Shown: positions 32,476 through 41,595, counted from the first letter of the stretch. The stretch: 64,000 nucleotides of DNA from Bacteroidales bacterium (GCA_017466405.1 JAFTUF010000007.1:1-64000), one strand, 5' to 3'. Program-made: numbers and translations. Notes: generated by a model not told the origin, from the sequence alone.

Positions 32476-33747
32476 ATGGAAATACTCATAGTTTTTGTTC
32501 TTATCCTTGTCAATGGATTTCTCTCCATGTCGGAGATGGCTGTCGTCTCGGCTCGTAAGTCGAAGTTGGAAACCGACGCTAAGAAAGGAAGCAAGAAAGC
32601 GAAGGCAGCTCTCGAACTCGCTGATAATCCAGATGATTTCTTCTCGACATTGCAAATAGGAATCACTTTGATAGGAATCCTCACGGGTCTCTTCTCAGGT
32701 GAGGCTTTCGCTGCCGACTTGTCGATATATATCGCGAAAATATCATTCTTAGAGTCATACGCTTTCGTTATTTCAAAAGCTATTATCGTGATATTTGTCA
32801 CCTATCTGACTCTCGTGATAGGAGAACTCGTTCCTAAGAGGTTAGGTCTTGCAAAGGCAGAGAGCATTTCAAAATTCATCGCAAAGCCGATGATGATTCT
32901 TTCTAAGATAACTTATCCTTTGGTTTGGGTCTTGGCAAAGAGTACCTCATTTATTTCCAATCTATTAGGACTTAATAATACCAAAGATAGTCCCGTTACT
33001 GAAGCTGAGATAAAGGCTATGATGAAGGAGTCTCTCGATGATGGTGAGTTGGATGAGGCGGAACATGATATGGTGGAACGCGTCTTTGATTTGGGAGACC
33101 GGAAAATATCTTCCATCATGACGCATCGCTCAGAACTCGTTACTTTGGATATTAAAGATTCTAAAGAAATTTTAAGAAATAAGGTAGAAAAACATCTCTA
33201 TAACAATTATCCTGTCGTATCAGGAAAAATCGATAATGTGATAGGATTTGTAAGCCTTAAGTCCATGTTTGTCACAATCGATGACAAAGATTTCTGTTTG
33301 AAAGATATTATAACAAAAGCGTATTATCTCCCGGAAAGCATGAATGTTAACAAGGCTTTGGAGTTCTTTAAAAATAAGAGGATTAAATCGGCGCTTGTGA
33401 CAGACGAATTCGGCAGTGTGTTGGGAATAGTCTCTCTAAAAGATATTATGGAAGCTATTGTAGGAGAGATGCTTGAAGAAGATGAGCTTGCCGATATAAT
33501 AGAAAGAGAAGATGGAACTTATATCGTGGACGGACGTTATTCTTTCTACGATTTCCTTTCTTATTTCGATAGGGAAGAACTCTTCGACGAAGACATCAAC
33601 TTCAACACTGTGGGAGGCTTGATTATCGATATATTGCAAGAGATTCCTGTTGAAGGTCAGATAATCAGATGGCATAACTTTATTTTTGAAGTTGTGGATA
33701 TGGATGCAGCAAGAATCGATAAGATATTGGTTAAGATAAACGATTGA
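32476..33747 (+). CDS. CNNM/CorC-type membrane protein (hemolysin family)
   Basis: 423 aa. The N-terminal DUF21/CNNM membrane domain (residues 1-180, about four segments; NGFLSMSEMAVVSARKSKLE, TLQIGITLIGILTG, GELVPKRLGLAKAE) is followed by a CBS pair (about 205-325; DRKISSIMTHRSELV, VTDEFGSVLGIVSLKD) and a CorC_HlyC domain (about 340-420). Relatives export Mg2+ or Co2+ or contribute to magnesium balance; the older name hemolysin is misleading. Full length, single gene. Confidence 0.92.
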   Translation: MEILIVFVLILVNGFLSMSEMAVVSARKSKLETDAKKGSKKAKAALELADNPDDFFSTLQIGITLIGILTGLFSGEAFAADLSIYIAKISFLESYAFVISKAIIVIFVTYLTLVIGELVPKRLGLAKAESISKFIAKPMMILSKITYPLVWVLAKSTSFISNLLGLNNTKDSPVTEAEIKAMMKESLDDGELDEAEHDMVERVFDLGDRKISSIMTHRSELVTLDIKDSKEILRNKVEKHLYNNYPVVSGKIDNVIGFVSLKSMFVTIDDKDFCLKDIITKAYYLPESMNVNKALEFFKNKRIKSALVTDEFGSVLGIVSLKDIMEAIVGEMLEEDELADIIEREDGTYIVDGRYSFYDFLSYFDREELFDEDINFNTVGGLIIDILQEIPVEGQIIRWHNFIFEVVDMDAARIDKILVKIND

Positions 33748-33791
33748 TTCTTACGTTTGAAGAAAGTTCTTTAACTTTCAATTTTCAGTTT

Positions 33792-33814
33792 GGACGTATG
33801 CGATACGCCCCTAC
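33792..33814 (-). repeat. GTAGGGGCG palindrome, minus orientation
   Basis: GGACGTAT pairs with ATACGCCC around GCG; on the minus strand it reads GTAGGGGCG...CGTCC like the copies at 29282 and 40708. No T-run on the plus strand. It sits within CAATTTT/CAACTTT word arrays (33768-33850). Confidence 0.7.
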
Positions 33815-33853
33815 AACTTTCAATTTTCAACTTTCAATTTTCAACTTTTTTAT

Positions 33854-33861
33854 TATATTTG
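33854..33861 (+). promoter_or_regulatory. -7 element for the T9SS cargo gene
   Basis: TATATTTG, 28 bp before ATG 33890; the -33 region is inside a CAATTTT word array without TTG. Confidence 0.5.
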
Positions 33862-33889
33862 TAGAGTTTAATAATTAAATAATACCATT

Positions 33890-34672
33890 ATGAAAAAGAC
33901 TTTACTAATCGCATTGTGCTTGTTAGCTTTCTTCAATGTTCAAGCACAGGAAACTACCTTCTCTTACAATTTCGATAACAACTCCTTCGATGGGTGGTCG
34001 GGCTACGACGCTGACGGCGATGGCTATACCTGGGAACTGCATAACTCCACGATATCAGGTGGATTTGATGGTTCTTATGGTTTGTATTCGTCGTGTTATA
34101 TGAACGGACCTCTCACTCCAGACAATTATCTTTATACTACGGCAACTTATTTAATTACAGAAAATTCAATACTGCATTTCTTCCATTGTCAATCAGACAT
34201 AGTATATTTTCAAGAAAATTTCGGAGTGATTATCTCTGAAGATGGAATTAATTTTACTGAGATTTGGAGCAAGGAATATACAGAACCATATCCAAATGAC
34301 AAATGGGGTGAAGAATACATTGACCTTAGTGAGTATGCTGGAAAAAATCTTTATATAGGTTTCCGTCATCACGACTGTAATGGAAACACCGCCAACGGAA
34401 TAAGAATCGACAATGTCGAATTGACATCAGTAGAATCAGTGCAAGAAAATGAAATATCTTTCAAAATATATCCAAATCCAGCGAGCGACTTTGTGAAAAT
34501 TTCTGCTGTCAAGAGTCAACTGTCAAAGGTCATAGTTTATAATAACATCGGAGTTTTAGTCGATGAGATTGAACTTGATTCTGATGAGGTAGAAATCAAT
34601 ATATCAGACTACTCTACTGGAGTTTATTTCTTTGATGTTGATGGAAAAATCGTTAAAATAATTAAGAATTAA
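33890..34672 (+). CDS. T9SS cargo with cleaved-adhesin (choice-of-anchor J) domain
   Basis: 260 aa. Signal peptide (residues 1-19, NVQAQ). The choice-of-anchor J / cleaved-adhesin beta domain covers about 22-180: SYNFDNNSFDGWSGYDADGD near the start and NGIRIDNVEL at its end. The C-terminal type A sorting domain of T9SS runs from about 187 (FKIYPNPASDFVKI, TGVYFFDVDGKIVKIIKN). Export would be across both membranes to the surface or medium. It is small, consisting of one adhesive module plus the sorting signal. Its C-terminal sequence is close to that of the protein at 56904-58907. Confidence 0.88.
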   Translation: MKKTLLIALCLLAFFNVQAQETTFSYNFDNNSFDGWSGYDADGDGYTWELHNSTISGGFDGSYGLYSSCYMNGPLTPDNYLYTTATYLITENSILHFFHCQSDIVYFQENFGVIISEDGINFTEIWSKEYTEPYPNDKWGEEYIDLSEYAGKNLYIGFRHHDCNGNTANGIRIDNVELTSVESVQENEISFKIYPNPASDFVKISAVKSQLSKVIVYNNIGVLVDEIELDSDEVEINISDYSTGVYFFDVDGKIVKIIKN

Positions 34673-34683
34673 CAATTTACAAC

Positions 34684-34838
34684 TGTAGAGACGTATCAAA
34701 ATTCGACAGAATTTTGCTGCGTCTCACAACTCTTTTAATTCGACAGAATTTTGCTGCGTCTCACAACTCTTTTAATTCGACAGAATTTTGCTGCGTCTCA
34801 CAACTCTTTTAATTCGACAGAAATTTTACTGCGTCTCT
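34684..34838. repeat. 37-bp tandem repeats with GAGACG palindrome
   Basis: ATTCGACAGAATTTTGCTGCGTCTCAC... starts at 34701, 34738, 34775 and 34812 (exact 37-bp period; last copy variant). The first copy completes a palindrome GAGACG-TATC-AAAATTC-GACA-GAATTTT-GCTG-CGTCTC; later copies repeat only its right half. Confidence 0.92.
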
Positions 34839-34839
34839 C

Positions 34840-34906
34840 CTCATCTCCCATTCCCATTCCCGTTCCCGTTCCCATTCCCGTTCCCATTTCCCGTTTCCCA
34901 TTTCCC
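34840..34906. repeat. CCCATT/CCCGTT hexamer repeats
   Basis: About ten six-to-seven-base units CCCATT, CCCGTT, CCCATTT, CCCGTTT in tandem, directly before the end of the next gene; a likely site of length variation. Confidence 0.85.
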
Positions 34907-34910
34907 GAAC

Positions 34911-35723
34911 TTATTCCGTCGGAATCTCTGGATGCAAAGACAAATATAAGTTTCTCAATGGAATGCTCAGTGCAAAGCATACATCACCTAAACTTAAGTC
35001 GTGCTTTTTATCTTGACCTTCCTTGTTTTTAATATCGTAGGTTGGGGAGTTGTAAATAAAAATCTTGATATAATCGAATTCTTCTCTTGAACTGCATGCG
35101 ACACATGCCATAAATGCTGCGTTTTCAACATCTAACGCAGTTCTAGGATTGTCGTCGTCAATCTTTGAAATAAGGAAATCTTTGTTATTGTCGATAAAAT
35201 CAAGACCGTTTATCTCTTTCAAAATAAGGTTCCCGAACTCATTGAGTTGCGACGGACTATTCTTGACATTGAGGATTTCCGACGCTTCCTTATGCTCATA
35301 TACTAATATCGATTTTATCGAAGCAAGAACTTCGAATATTTTCCCAATATTTTCTTTAAGCTTGTCAATACTTTCATCATGAGCCTCGCATTTGGCGTTA
35401 GCGGTTTTGTTTTCCAGGACCTCAATACGTTTAGGCAGATTGCATTCTTTCAATTTATTGATACTTTCATCATGAGCCTCGCATTTGGCGTTAGCGGTTT
35501 TGTTTTCCAGAACCTCAACACGTTTCGGCAGATTGCATTCTTTCAATTTATTGATACTTTCATCATGTGCCTCACAATTGGCTTTTGAAGTTCGTTGATC
35601 AATTAGATCGATACGATGTGATGTTTTTCCAAAATTAAAAGCTTTGTTTACAATAAACCAAACACCTCCAAGGATAGTGGCGATACTGCCGACAATAATT
35701 CCAATTAATTCAATAGTATTCAT
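34911..35723 (-). CDS. Membrane-anchored coiled-coil protein, unknown family (paralogue of 43331-44125)
   Basis: 270 aa. N-terminal membrane segment (about residues 5-27; IVGSIATILGGVWFIVN), then a charged helical stalk built of two near-identical 31-residue repeats (CEAHDESINKLKECNLPKR-VEVLENKTANAK) and part of a third, and a conserved C-terminal globular domain (about 150-270; NPRTALDVENAAFMACVAC, YIKIFIYNSPTYD, FALSIPLRNLYLSLHPEI). I do not recognise the family. The C-terminal domain would face the cytoplasm or periplasm depending on orientation; no catalytic motif is apparent. I start at ATG 35723, which matches the paralogue's MNTIEL start. Upstream sequence is also shared with the paralogue. 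Confidence 0.8.
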   Translation of the reverse strand: MNTIELIGIIVGSIATILGGVWFIVNKAFNFGKTSHRIDLIDQRTSKANCEAHDESINKLKECNLPKRVEVLENKTANAKCEAHDESINKLKECNLPKRIEVLENKTANAKCEAHDESIDKLKENIGKIFEVLASIKSILVYEHKEASEILNVKNSPSQLNEFGNLILKEINGLDFIDNNKDFLISKIDDDNPRTALDVENAAFMACVACSSREEFDYIKIFIYNSPTYDIKNKEGQDKKHDLSLGDVCFALSIPLRNLYLSLHPEIPTE

Positions 35724-35753
35724 AAAAGTTATTTTTTGTTTCTCTATGCTTTG

Positions 35754-35761
35754 CAAATATA
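35754..35761 (-). promoter_or_regulatory. -7 element for the coiled-coil gene
   Basis: Minus strand TATATTTG, 31 bp before the start. About 30-60 bp further upstream is a stretch (TTAATAATTTTTAACTATAA) that is conserved in front of the paralogue at 44125. Confidence 0.55.
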
Positions 35762-35880
35762 CAAAGAAAATTTAATACTAAAGCATTGTAATGCAATTTT
35801 TTATAGTTAAAAATTATTAAGATTTATTGTTGATGATTTTAGTGTGTCTAAATGCCAAAAATAAGTTTTCTGTATCAAAA

Positions 35881-35915
35881 AAAATTATGAATTATGCATT
35901 ATGAATTATGCATTA
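35881..35915. repeat. AATTATGAATTATGC word array before hisS
   Basis: AATTATG/CATTATG words in tandem, occupying the place where the -33 element of the hisS promoter should be. Confidence 0.8.
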
Positions 35916-35921
35916 ATTTCC

Positions 35922-35929
35922 TATCTTTG
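35922..35929 (+). promoter_or_regulatory. -7 element for hisS-hutH
   Basis: TATCTTTG, 24 bp before ATG 35954; no TTG at 19 bp because of the word array. Confidence 0.5.
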
Positions 35930-35953
35930 TCATCTATTAACAAATGATTTAAA

Positions 35954-37312
35954 ATGGCTCAGAAACCTTCTATACCAAAGGGAACGCGTGACTTCTTGCC
36001 AGATGTCATGGTGCGTCGTAATTATATTTTCGATACTATAAAATCAGTTTTTAAACGTTTTGGATTTCAGCCTATTGAAACGCCGTCGATGGAGAATCTC
36101 AGCACTCTTCTTGGAAAATACGGCGAAGAAGGCGACAAACTCCTATTCAGAGTCCTTAACTCTGGCGACTTCATGTCGGGTGTGGAACAGAACGGTGAAG
36201 CACTTCAGTCAGAAAAGATTGCTGGAAAGATTTGTGAGAAAGGTCTCCGTTACGACCTCACAGTGCCTTTTGCTCGTTTTGTGGTACAATATCGCGACAA
36301 GATTTCTTTCCCGTTCCGCCGCTATCAGATGCAACCTGTGTGGCGTGCCGACCGTCCTCAGAAAGGTCGTTACCGCGAGTTCTATCAATGTGACGTCGAT
36401 ATTGTAGGAAGTGATTCTCTCCTCAACGAAGCTGAACTCGTACAAATAGTCGATGAGGTTTTCAACGCCTTGAAGATTAACGTAGTGTTGAAAATAAACA
36501 ACCGTAAAGTCCTTGCTGGTATAGCAGAATATATTGGAAAACCAGATGCTTTGGTTGACATCACCGTCGCTATCGACAAACTCGATAAGATTGGCATAGA
36601 TGCTGTCAATGCAGAACTCGCTCAAAAAGGTTTAGACGAGGCTGCTATCGAAAAGTTACAACCAATTCTTTTCATGAAGGGCGACGCTCGCGAGAAATTT
36701 ACTCAGCTTAAGTCTCTCATGAGCGGTATTGAAGTAGGAGAGAAAGGCGTTGAAGAACTTGAAACTCTCTTCAACTACATCGACGCTATGAATCTCGGCA
36801 TCGAATACGAACTTGACCTCACCCTCGCTCGTGGTTTGAATTATTACACTGGTGCTATCTTTGAGGTTAAAGCAAAAGATGTTGCTATGGGAAGTATTTC
36901 CGGTGGCGGTCGCTACGACAACCTCACTGGCATCTTCGGTCTTCCTGGCGTATCTGGCGTAGGTATCAGCTTCGGCGCCGACCGTATTTATGATGTGCTC
37001 ACTGAACTAAATCTCTTCCCAGAGAAAAACGCCGACAGCACAGAAGTGATATTCCTTAACTTCGGAAAAGAAGAAGAACGCTACTGCCTACCTTATCTCT
37101 CGCTCCTCAGAAAGAACGGTATCAACGCAGAGATTTATCCTGACTCGGCAAAAATCCAGAAACAGATGAAATATGCAGACCAACGCGGAATACCTGTAGT
37201 GGTGATGGCTGGCGAAGATGAAAAAAATAATAATACCTTCACCGTGAAATGGATGAAAGAAGGAAGACAAGAAAATATTAAAGCAGAAAACTTATTGGAA
37301 ATAATCAAATAA
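35954..37312 (+). CDS. hisS: Histidyl-tRNA synthetase
   Basis: 452-aa class II aminoacyl-tRNA synthetase. Motif 2 is [20 protein letters not shown] followed by [14 protein letters not shown]. The histidine-specific [14 protein letters not shown] is present, and motif 3 is [13 protein letters not shown]. The anticodon-binding domain covers about 360-452 ([23 protein letters not shown]). It charges tRNA-His. Full length; hutH follows after 11 bp, so a histidine-using and a histidine-degrading gene share a transcript. Confidence 0.96.
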   Translation: MAQKPSIPKGTRDFLPDVMVRRNYIFDTIKSVFKRFGFQPIETPSMENLSTLLGKYGEEGDKLLFRVLNSGDFMSGVEQNGEALQSEKIAGKICEKGLRYDLTVPFARFVVQYRDKISFPFRRYQMQPVWRADRPQKGRYREFYQCDVDIVGSDSLLNEAELVQIVDEVFNALKINVVLKINNRKVLAGIAEYIGKPDALVDITVAIDKLDKIGIDAVNAELAQKGLDEAAIEKLQPILFMKGDAREKFTQLKSLMSGIEVGEKGVEELETLFNYIDAMNLGIEYELDLTLARGLNYYTGAIFEVKAKDVAMGSISGGGRYDNLTGIFGLPGVSGVGISFGADRIYDVLTELNLFPEKNADSTEVIFLNFGKEEERYCLPYLSLLRKNGINAEIYPDSAKIQKQMKYADQRGIPVVVMAGEDEKNNNTFTVKWMKEGRQENIKAENLLEIIK

Positions 37313-37323
37313 TAATTTTAAAT

Positions 37324-38817
37324 ATGAATACTCATTATATTTCAGCAGAAACATTAACATTTGCAAGAGTTAATGAAATCGTAACAAAAGGTTATAAACT
37401 CGCATTGTCAGACGATGCTAAAGCTCGTATCCAAAAATGCCGTGACTATCTAGACAAGAAGATGGAGACTCAGACAACTCCTATCTACGGTATCACAACA
37501 GGTTTCGGTTCTTTGTGCAATCATAACATCTCTAAAGAAGACCTCAGCACTCTTCAGAAGAACCTCGTGATGTCGCATGCTTGCGGTACCGGCGAATACG
37601 TTCCAAAAGAAATCATCCGCATCATGATTTTGCTTAAGGTTCAAAGTTTGTCATACGGTAACTCTGGTGTTCAAGTCGTTACAGTACAACGTCTCATCGA
37701 TTTTTTCAACAACGACGTACTTCCTGTAGTTTATAATCAAGGTTCACTTGGCGCATCAGGCGACTTGGCTCCTTTGGCAAATCTTATGTTACCTTTGCTT
37801 GGCTTAGGCGAAGTTCATTATAAAGGTGAAATCGTTCCTGCTGAAGTGGTTATGAAAGAATTCGGTTGGGAACCTATCACACTCCAATCAAAAGAAGGTT
37901 TGGCACTTCTCAACGGAACACAGTTTATGAGTTCTTACGGTACTTACGTATTACTCAAGGCTTTCCGTCTTTCATATCTCGCCGACCTCATCGGTGCTGT
38001 TTCATTAGACGCTTTCGACGGCCGTATTGAACCATTCTTCGATCAAGTACATCAGATCCGTCATCATGAAGGTCAAATCAAGACTGCTGAACGCTTCCGT
38101 AAATTGTTAAAAGGCAGTGAATTGATAGCACGCGAAAAGAAACACGTACAAGACCCATATTCATTCCGTTGCATCCCACAAGTTCATGGCGCATCAAAAG
38201 ACGCTATCAAATATGTAGCTTCTGTATTCTCAAATGAAATCAATGCTGTTACCGACAACCCAACAATTTTCCCAGATGAAGATTTGGTAATCTCAGCAGG
38301 TAACTTCCACGGACAACCTCTCGCTATCACCTTGGATTTCTTGGCAATAGCAATGGCAGAACTCGGTAACATCAGTGAAAGAAGAGTTTATCAACTTATC
38401 GCTGGCAAACGCGAACTTCCTTCATTCTTAGTAGCAGAACCAGGTCTCAACTCAGGTTTCATGATTCCTCAATACGCTGCTGCATCAATCGTAAGCCAAA
38501 ACAAACAATTGTGCGCTCCAGCTTCAGTAGATAGCATCGAATCATCACAAGGTCAAGAAGACCACGTCAGTATGGGTGCTAACGCAGCAACAAAAGCATT
38601 GCGCGTAGCAGATAACTTGGAAAGAGTTCTTGCTATCGAATTGTTCAACGCTGCTCAAGCTTTAGACTTCAGAAGACCTCTTAAGTCATCAGAAGCAATC
38701 GAAGCTTTCGTGGCAGAATATCGCAAACACGTTGAATTCGTTAAGACAGATAAAGTCATGTACACTGAAATAGCTAAGTCAGTGAACTTTTTACAAAACT
38801 ATAACGTTGAAATATAA
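37324..38817 (+). CDS. hutH: Histidine ammonia-lyase
   Basis: 497-aa member of the aromatic amino acid lyase family. The MIO-forming tripeptide is A144-S145-G146 within GSLGASGDLAPLANL. Other family residues are visible in YGITTGFGSL, GNFHGQPLA and QDHVSMGANAA (here GQEDHVSMGANA). It converts L-histidine to urocanate and ammonia. The other hut genes (hutU, hutI, ftcD) are not in the window. Coding sequence is richer in C-ending codons than its surroundings, suggesting high expression. Confidence 0.95.
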   Translation: MNTHYISAETLTFARVNEIVTKGYKLALSDDAKARIQKCRDYLDKKMETQTTPIYGITTGFGSLCNHNISKEDLSTLQKNLVMSHACGTGEYVPKEIIRIMILLKVQSLSYGNSGVQVVTVQRLIDFFNNDVLPVVYNQGSLGASGDLAPLANLMLPLLGLGEVHYKGEIVPAEVVMKEFGWEPITLQSKEGLALLNGTQFMSSYGTYVLLKAFRLSYLADLIGAVSLDAFDGRIEPFFDQVHQIRHHEGQIKTAERFRKLLKGSELIAREKKHVQDPYSFRCIPQVHGASKDAIKYVASVFSNEINAVTDNPTIFPDEDLVISAGNFHGQPLAITLDFLAIAMAELGNISERRVYQLIAGKRELPSFLVAEPGLNSGFMIPQYAAASIVSQNKQLCAPASVDSIESSQGQEDHVSMGANAATKALRVADNLERVLAIELFNAAQALDFRRPLKSSEAIEAFVAEYRKHVEFVKTDKVMYTEIAKSVNFLQNYNVEI

Positions 38818-38860
38818 AGTTTATAGTTAATAGTTAAAAGTTAATAGCAGTTGGAAAGTC

Positions 38861-38902
38861 GAAAGTCGTTTGGTTTAAAAGTTTATTTACCAAATGACTT
38901 TC
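38861..38902 (+). terminator. 14-bp hairpin after hutH
   Basis: GAAAGTCGTTTGGT (38861-38874) pairs with ACCAAATGACTTTC (38889-38902) with one mismatch over a T/A-rich loop. No T-run. It lies between AGTTAAT word repeats (38822-38850) and CAACTTT/CAATTTT words (38931-38962). Confidence 0.45.
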
Positions 38903-38970
38903 AGCATCCAGCAAATAAACTCTAAACTAAATTTTCAACTTTCAATTTTCAACTTTCAATTTAAAATAAT

Positions 38971-39486
38971 ATGGAATATCAAGAAGATTACAATATCGAG
39001 CAAGAAGAACCTCAGAAGAGACCGGAGATGTTAACGGTCTTATGTATCTTGTCGTTTATCAATGCAGTATGGAATGCAATAAGTAATTTTATCAATTTCG
39101 CCTTTTACGATGTCTTTCAAAATATCTTTGTCCAGATGAAAGAGGGAACTGGTATTTTTGAAGAAGTCACTGAAGAAATGATAGAAGAAATGGGTGATAG
39201 CTGGAATATGATATTAGATGCAGCATCGCTCTCGTATTCAGTAGGAAGAGGATATTATTTCCTTGAGATGGTACTTTTTATAGCTTCATTCATCGGTGTG
39301 TTGATGATGTGGAGATTACAGAAAAAAGGATTCCATGTCTATACTGTTGTTCAGATTCTGATGCTCATTGCAGCTTCAGTATTTGTGACAAGCAAAGTCG
39401 GTGGCGGTTTCCCATTCGGTCCTATATTCTGGACTGCGCTTTTCGTATTTATGTATTACCCACACTATAAAAAAGCTATGAAATAA
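38971..39486 (+). CDS. Four-segment membrane protein, unknown function
   Basis: 171 aa with an acidic N-terminus and about four membrane segments (roughly 20-45, 88-115, 120-140, 145-165). No family recognised with certainty; similar short DUF-type membrane proteins are common in Bacteroidota. Its stop TAA and the next start ATG share one base, so the two proteins are made together. Confidence 0.75.
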   Translation: MEYQEDYNIEQEEPQKRPEMLTVLCILSFINAVWNAISNFINFAFYDVFQNIFVQMKEGTGIFEEVTEEMIEEMGDSWNMILDAASLSYSVGRGYYFLEMVLFIASFIGVLMMWRLQKKGFHVYTVVQILMLIAASVFVTSKVGGGFPFGPIFWTALFVFMYYPHYKKAMK

Positions 39487-39956
39487 TGGAGAAGAAGAGG
39501 AAAAGGATTACGGATATTTTTGTCAGAGGCAGAAAACTGACATTGGGCGTCAAGCTTGTCGGTACTTTCGCCATAACATATTATTCGTTCTATTTCATTC
39601 TTCTTACTATCTTCGGCTTTTATTACAGAAGCGTATATGAACCAGCATATTCCGGAGAGACATTGTTCCAGAATATGCTGATGTCGTTTATACTTTGGTT
39701 TATAGTGTTGATGTTAGTTGTCAGCTTGTTGCTTTTGTTCAGCCGACGACGTTCTGGAAAGTTCCTTTTTATGATATTTTCTGTTTTCTTGATTGCATAT
39801 CAACTTATTACTACAGAGAATCATATCTGGGTGATTTATTTTATCGAAATTATGATAGTGCTCGTTATGGCTCCTCTTAAAGTCTTCGTTAATATCAACA
39901 AGAAGATTGATGAGATTATGAATAATAATGTAGAAGATAATTCAATAACAAAATAA
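39486..39956 (+). CDS. Membrane protein, unknown function
   Basis: 156 aa, with a basic N-terminus MEKKRKRITD, three to four membrane segments (about 20-45, 60-85, 92-112, 118-138) and a charged tail. No recognised domain. Coupled to the upstream membrane protein (TAATG junction) and 5 bp before the kinase gene, so the three form an operon. Confidence 0.72.
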   Translation: MEKKRKRITDIFVRGRKLTLGVKLVGTFAITYYSFYFILLTIFGFYYRSVYEPAYSGETLFQNMLMSFILWFIVLMLVVSLLLLFSRRRSGKFLFMIFSVFLIAYQLITTENHIWVIYFIEIMIVLVMAPLKVFVNINKKIDEIMNNNVEDNSITK

Positions 39957-39961
39957 TAAAT

Positions 39962-40705
39962 ATGATTAATATTACAATAGCTGGCGACCTCGGCAGTGGA
40001 AAAAGTACAGTCGCTAATCATTTGATAAATAATATAAACTATAGAATAGAATCGGCTGGACTGATTTTCAGAAGATTGGCTGAAGAACACGGAATGACGG
40101 CTAAGGAATTTAATCAGTTTATTGAAAGCAACCCGAAGTACGACAATATGGTTGACGATGCCATCAAGGAAATGGGTAGTAAAGAAGAGAATATTATTTT
40201 CGACTCGCGTCTCGCATGGTTCTTCGTGCCTAAGTCGTTCAAGATTTATATGTATGTAGATGTTGATACTGCCACAGAACGTATCTTCAACGACAAAGGA
40301 CGCGTGAGCGAATCGTATTCCGACATGGCGACAGCCAAGAAAGAAATTATCGAGAGACGCCAGAGTGAGGTGTTGAGATACAAGACTTTCTATAATGCCG
40401 ACATCAATAATTTTAAGAATTACGATTTTATTATTGACACAAGTCACGCTACAAAAGACGAAGTCAATGATTTGGTTTTAGGCAGTTTCAGATTATTTGA
40501 ACAAGGTCAGGAATACGACAAGATTTGGCTTTCTCCTAAGAATTTAGATTTAAGCAAGAATGATAATAACGAAGACGTTCAGTCTGAAGAGATAGAAGTC
40601 GTCAAGACAGATGGTAAGTTTTATGTCTTCAGAGGCCACGACAAAGTCAAGGCAGCGATAGAGGAAGGAAAGAACCTTGTCGCAGTGGAAAAGATTTTTG
40701 AATGA
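39962..40705 (+). CDS. Cytidylate-kinase-like P-loop protein
   Basis: 247 aa. The P-loop GDLGSGKST (residues 8-16) opens a nucleoside-monophosphate-kinase fold (ESAGLIFRRLAEEHGM, IIFDSRLAWFFVP, ERRQSEVLRYKTFYNAD, YDFIIDTSHATKDEV), which matches the cytidylate kinase-2 / AAA_33-like branch. A C-terminal extension (about 185-247) with DGKFYVFRGHDKVKAAIEEG resembles a small ParB-like nucleotide/DNA module. Whether it phosphorylates CMP is uncertain; classical cmk is usually elsewhere. Followed by a good terminator. Confidence 0.75.
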   Translation: MINITIAGDLGSGKSTVANHLINNINYRIESAGLIFRRLAEEHGMTAKEFNQFIESNPKYDNMVDDAIKEMGSKEENIIFDSRLAWFFVPKSFKIYMYVDVDTATERIFNDKGRVSESYSDMATAKKEIIERRQSEVLRYKTFYNADINNFKNYDFIIDTSHATKDEVNDLVLGSFRLFEQGQEYDKIWLSPKNLDLSKNDNNEDVQSEEIEVVKTDGKFYVFRGHDKVKAAIEEGKNLVAVEKIFE

Positions 40706-40711
40706 TAGTAG

Positions 40712-40735
40712 GGACGTATCGCATACGTCCTTTTT
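40712..40735 (+). terminator. GTAGGGACG-family terminator
   Basis: GGACGTAT (40712-40719), loop CGC, ATACGTCC (40723-40730), then TTTTT. Six bases after the kinase stop. Confidence 0.8.
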
Positions 40736-40769
40736 AAGTTGCTGAGTTACTGAGTTGCTAAGATTCTAA

Positions 40770-40972
40770 GTAGAGACGTTACATTGTGGCGTCTTTTTTT
40801 TGAGTTACAGAGAAGCTTTTCAGTTTTTCAGATTCTGAGGTTCTGAGTTTTATTTAAAGATTGTTGCTCTTCATTGAAAGGTGTATAATAATATCATCAT
40901 GTTGTTGTTATCAGAGAAAAGTTTAACCTAAAGACAATCAACATGAGTGCAATTGAATTAAGAAATCGTGGC
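40770..40972 (+). repeat. Leader unit of the TerB-like gene (copy 1)
   Basis: Includes a GTAGAGACG hairpin with T-run (40770-40801), TTGAGTTACAG/TTCAGATTC words, the block TTTATTTAAAGATTGT...CTTCATTGAAAG, and AAAGACAATCAAC directly before the start codon, plus the first codons. A second copy follows the gene at 41411-41595. I see no consensus promoter in it. Confidence 0.8.
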
Positions 40973-41377
40973 GACAGAAAGAAGATGATGAGTCACGTTC
41001 GTAACCTGGTAGCTTTGGCGTATGCCGACGGCAAGTTCTCCGATGAAGAAAAACAATATGTCGCTAATGTGGCGGCGGAAGTTGGAATGACTGCCGACGA
41101 GATGAAGCAGATTATCAACGACCCTGAAGGCATCAGATTTGTGATGCCGACAAACGACATTGAGAAGATAGAACAGCTTTACGACCTCATCTTATTAATG
41201 ATGATTGACGGCGACCTCAACGAAAACGAGATGATATTCTGCCGTGCTATGGCGATAAAGATGAAGATACCGTATCAGGTCGTTGATGAGATGGTCGCGA
41301 AAGTCATCAATTTCATCACCGACAATTTCTATATCGAAGATGTCATCGGCGAGTTGGAAGAGACGATGAATGTTTAA
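40943..41377 (+). CDS. TerB-like protein
   Basis: 144-aa soluble helical protein of the TerB family (tellurite-resistance type): RNLVALAYADGKFSDEEKQYV near the N-terminus and LILLMMIDGDLNENEMIFC in the second half, each with the acidic D-G-x-x-x-x-E pattern thought to bind metal. TerB-like domains occur in many stress or metal-related contexts; no other ter genes are near. It is bracketed by two copies of its own leader. Function here unknown. Confidence 0.8.
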   Translation: MSAIELRNRGDRKKMMSHVRNLVALAYADGKFSDEEKQYVANVAAEVGMTADEMKQIINDPEGIRFVMPTNDIEKIEQLYDLILLMMIDGDLNENEMIFCRAMAIKMKIPYQVVDEMVAKVINFITDNFYIEDVIGELEETMNV

Positions 41378-41410
41378 AGTTGCTAAGATGCTGAGTTGCT
41401 GAGACACTGA

Positions 41411-41595
41411 GTAGGGACGTCACACATTGTGGCGTCCTTTTTGAATTGCTAAGATTCTCAGTTTTTGAGGTTTTATTTAAAGATTGTCGTTCTTCATTGA
41501 AAGTCATATATAATGTCATTCCATTCATGTTATAGCAAAAATAATTCTCTTAAAGACAATCAACGAGAGTGCAATTGAATTAAGGAATCGTGGGA
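41411..41595 (+). repeat. Leader unit of the TerB-like gene (copy 2, remnant)
   Basis: Repeats 40770-40972: GTAGGGACG hairpin, words, AAAGATTGTCG...CTTCATTGAAAG, then AAAGACAATCAAC and the first eleven TerB codons with ATG changed to GAG. After GGAATCGTGGG similarity ends. No coding capacity remains, so it is a truncated duplicate. 41378-41410 holds AGTTGCT/GAGTTGC words; the rest of this gap is the promoter below. Confidence 0.85.
41415..41442 (+). terminator. Terminator after the TerB-like gene
   Basis: GGACGTCAC (41415-41423) pairs with GTGGCGTCC (41429-41437; one G-T pair), loop ACATT, then TTTTT. Confidence 0.7.
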
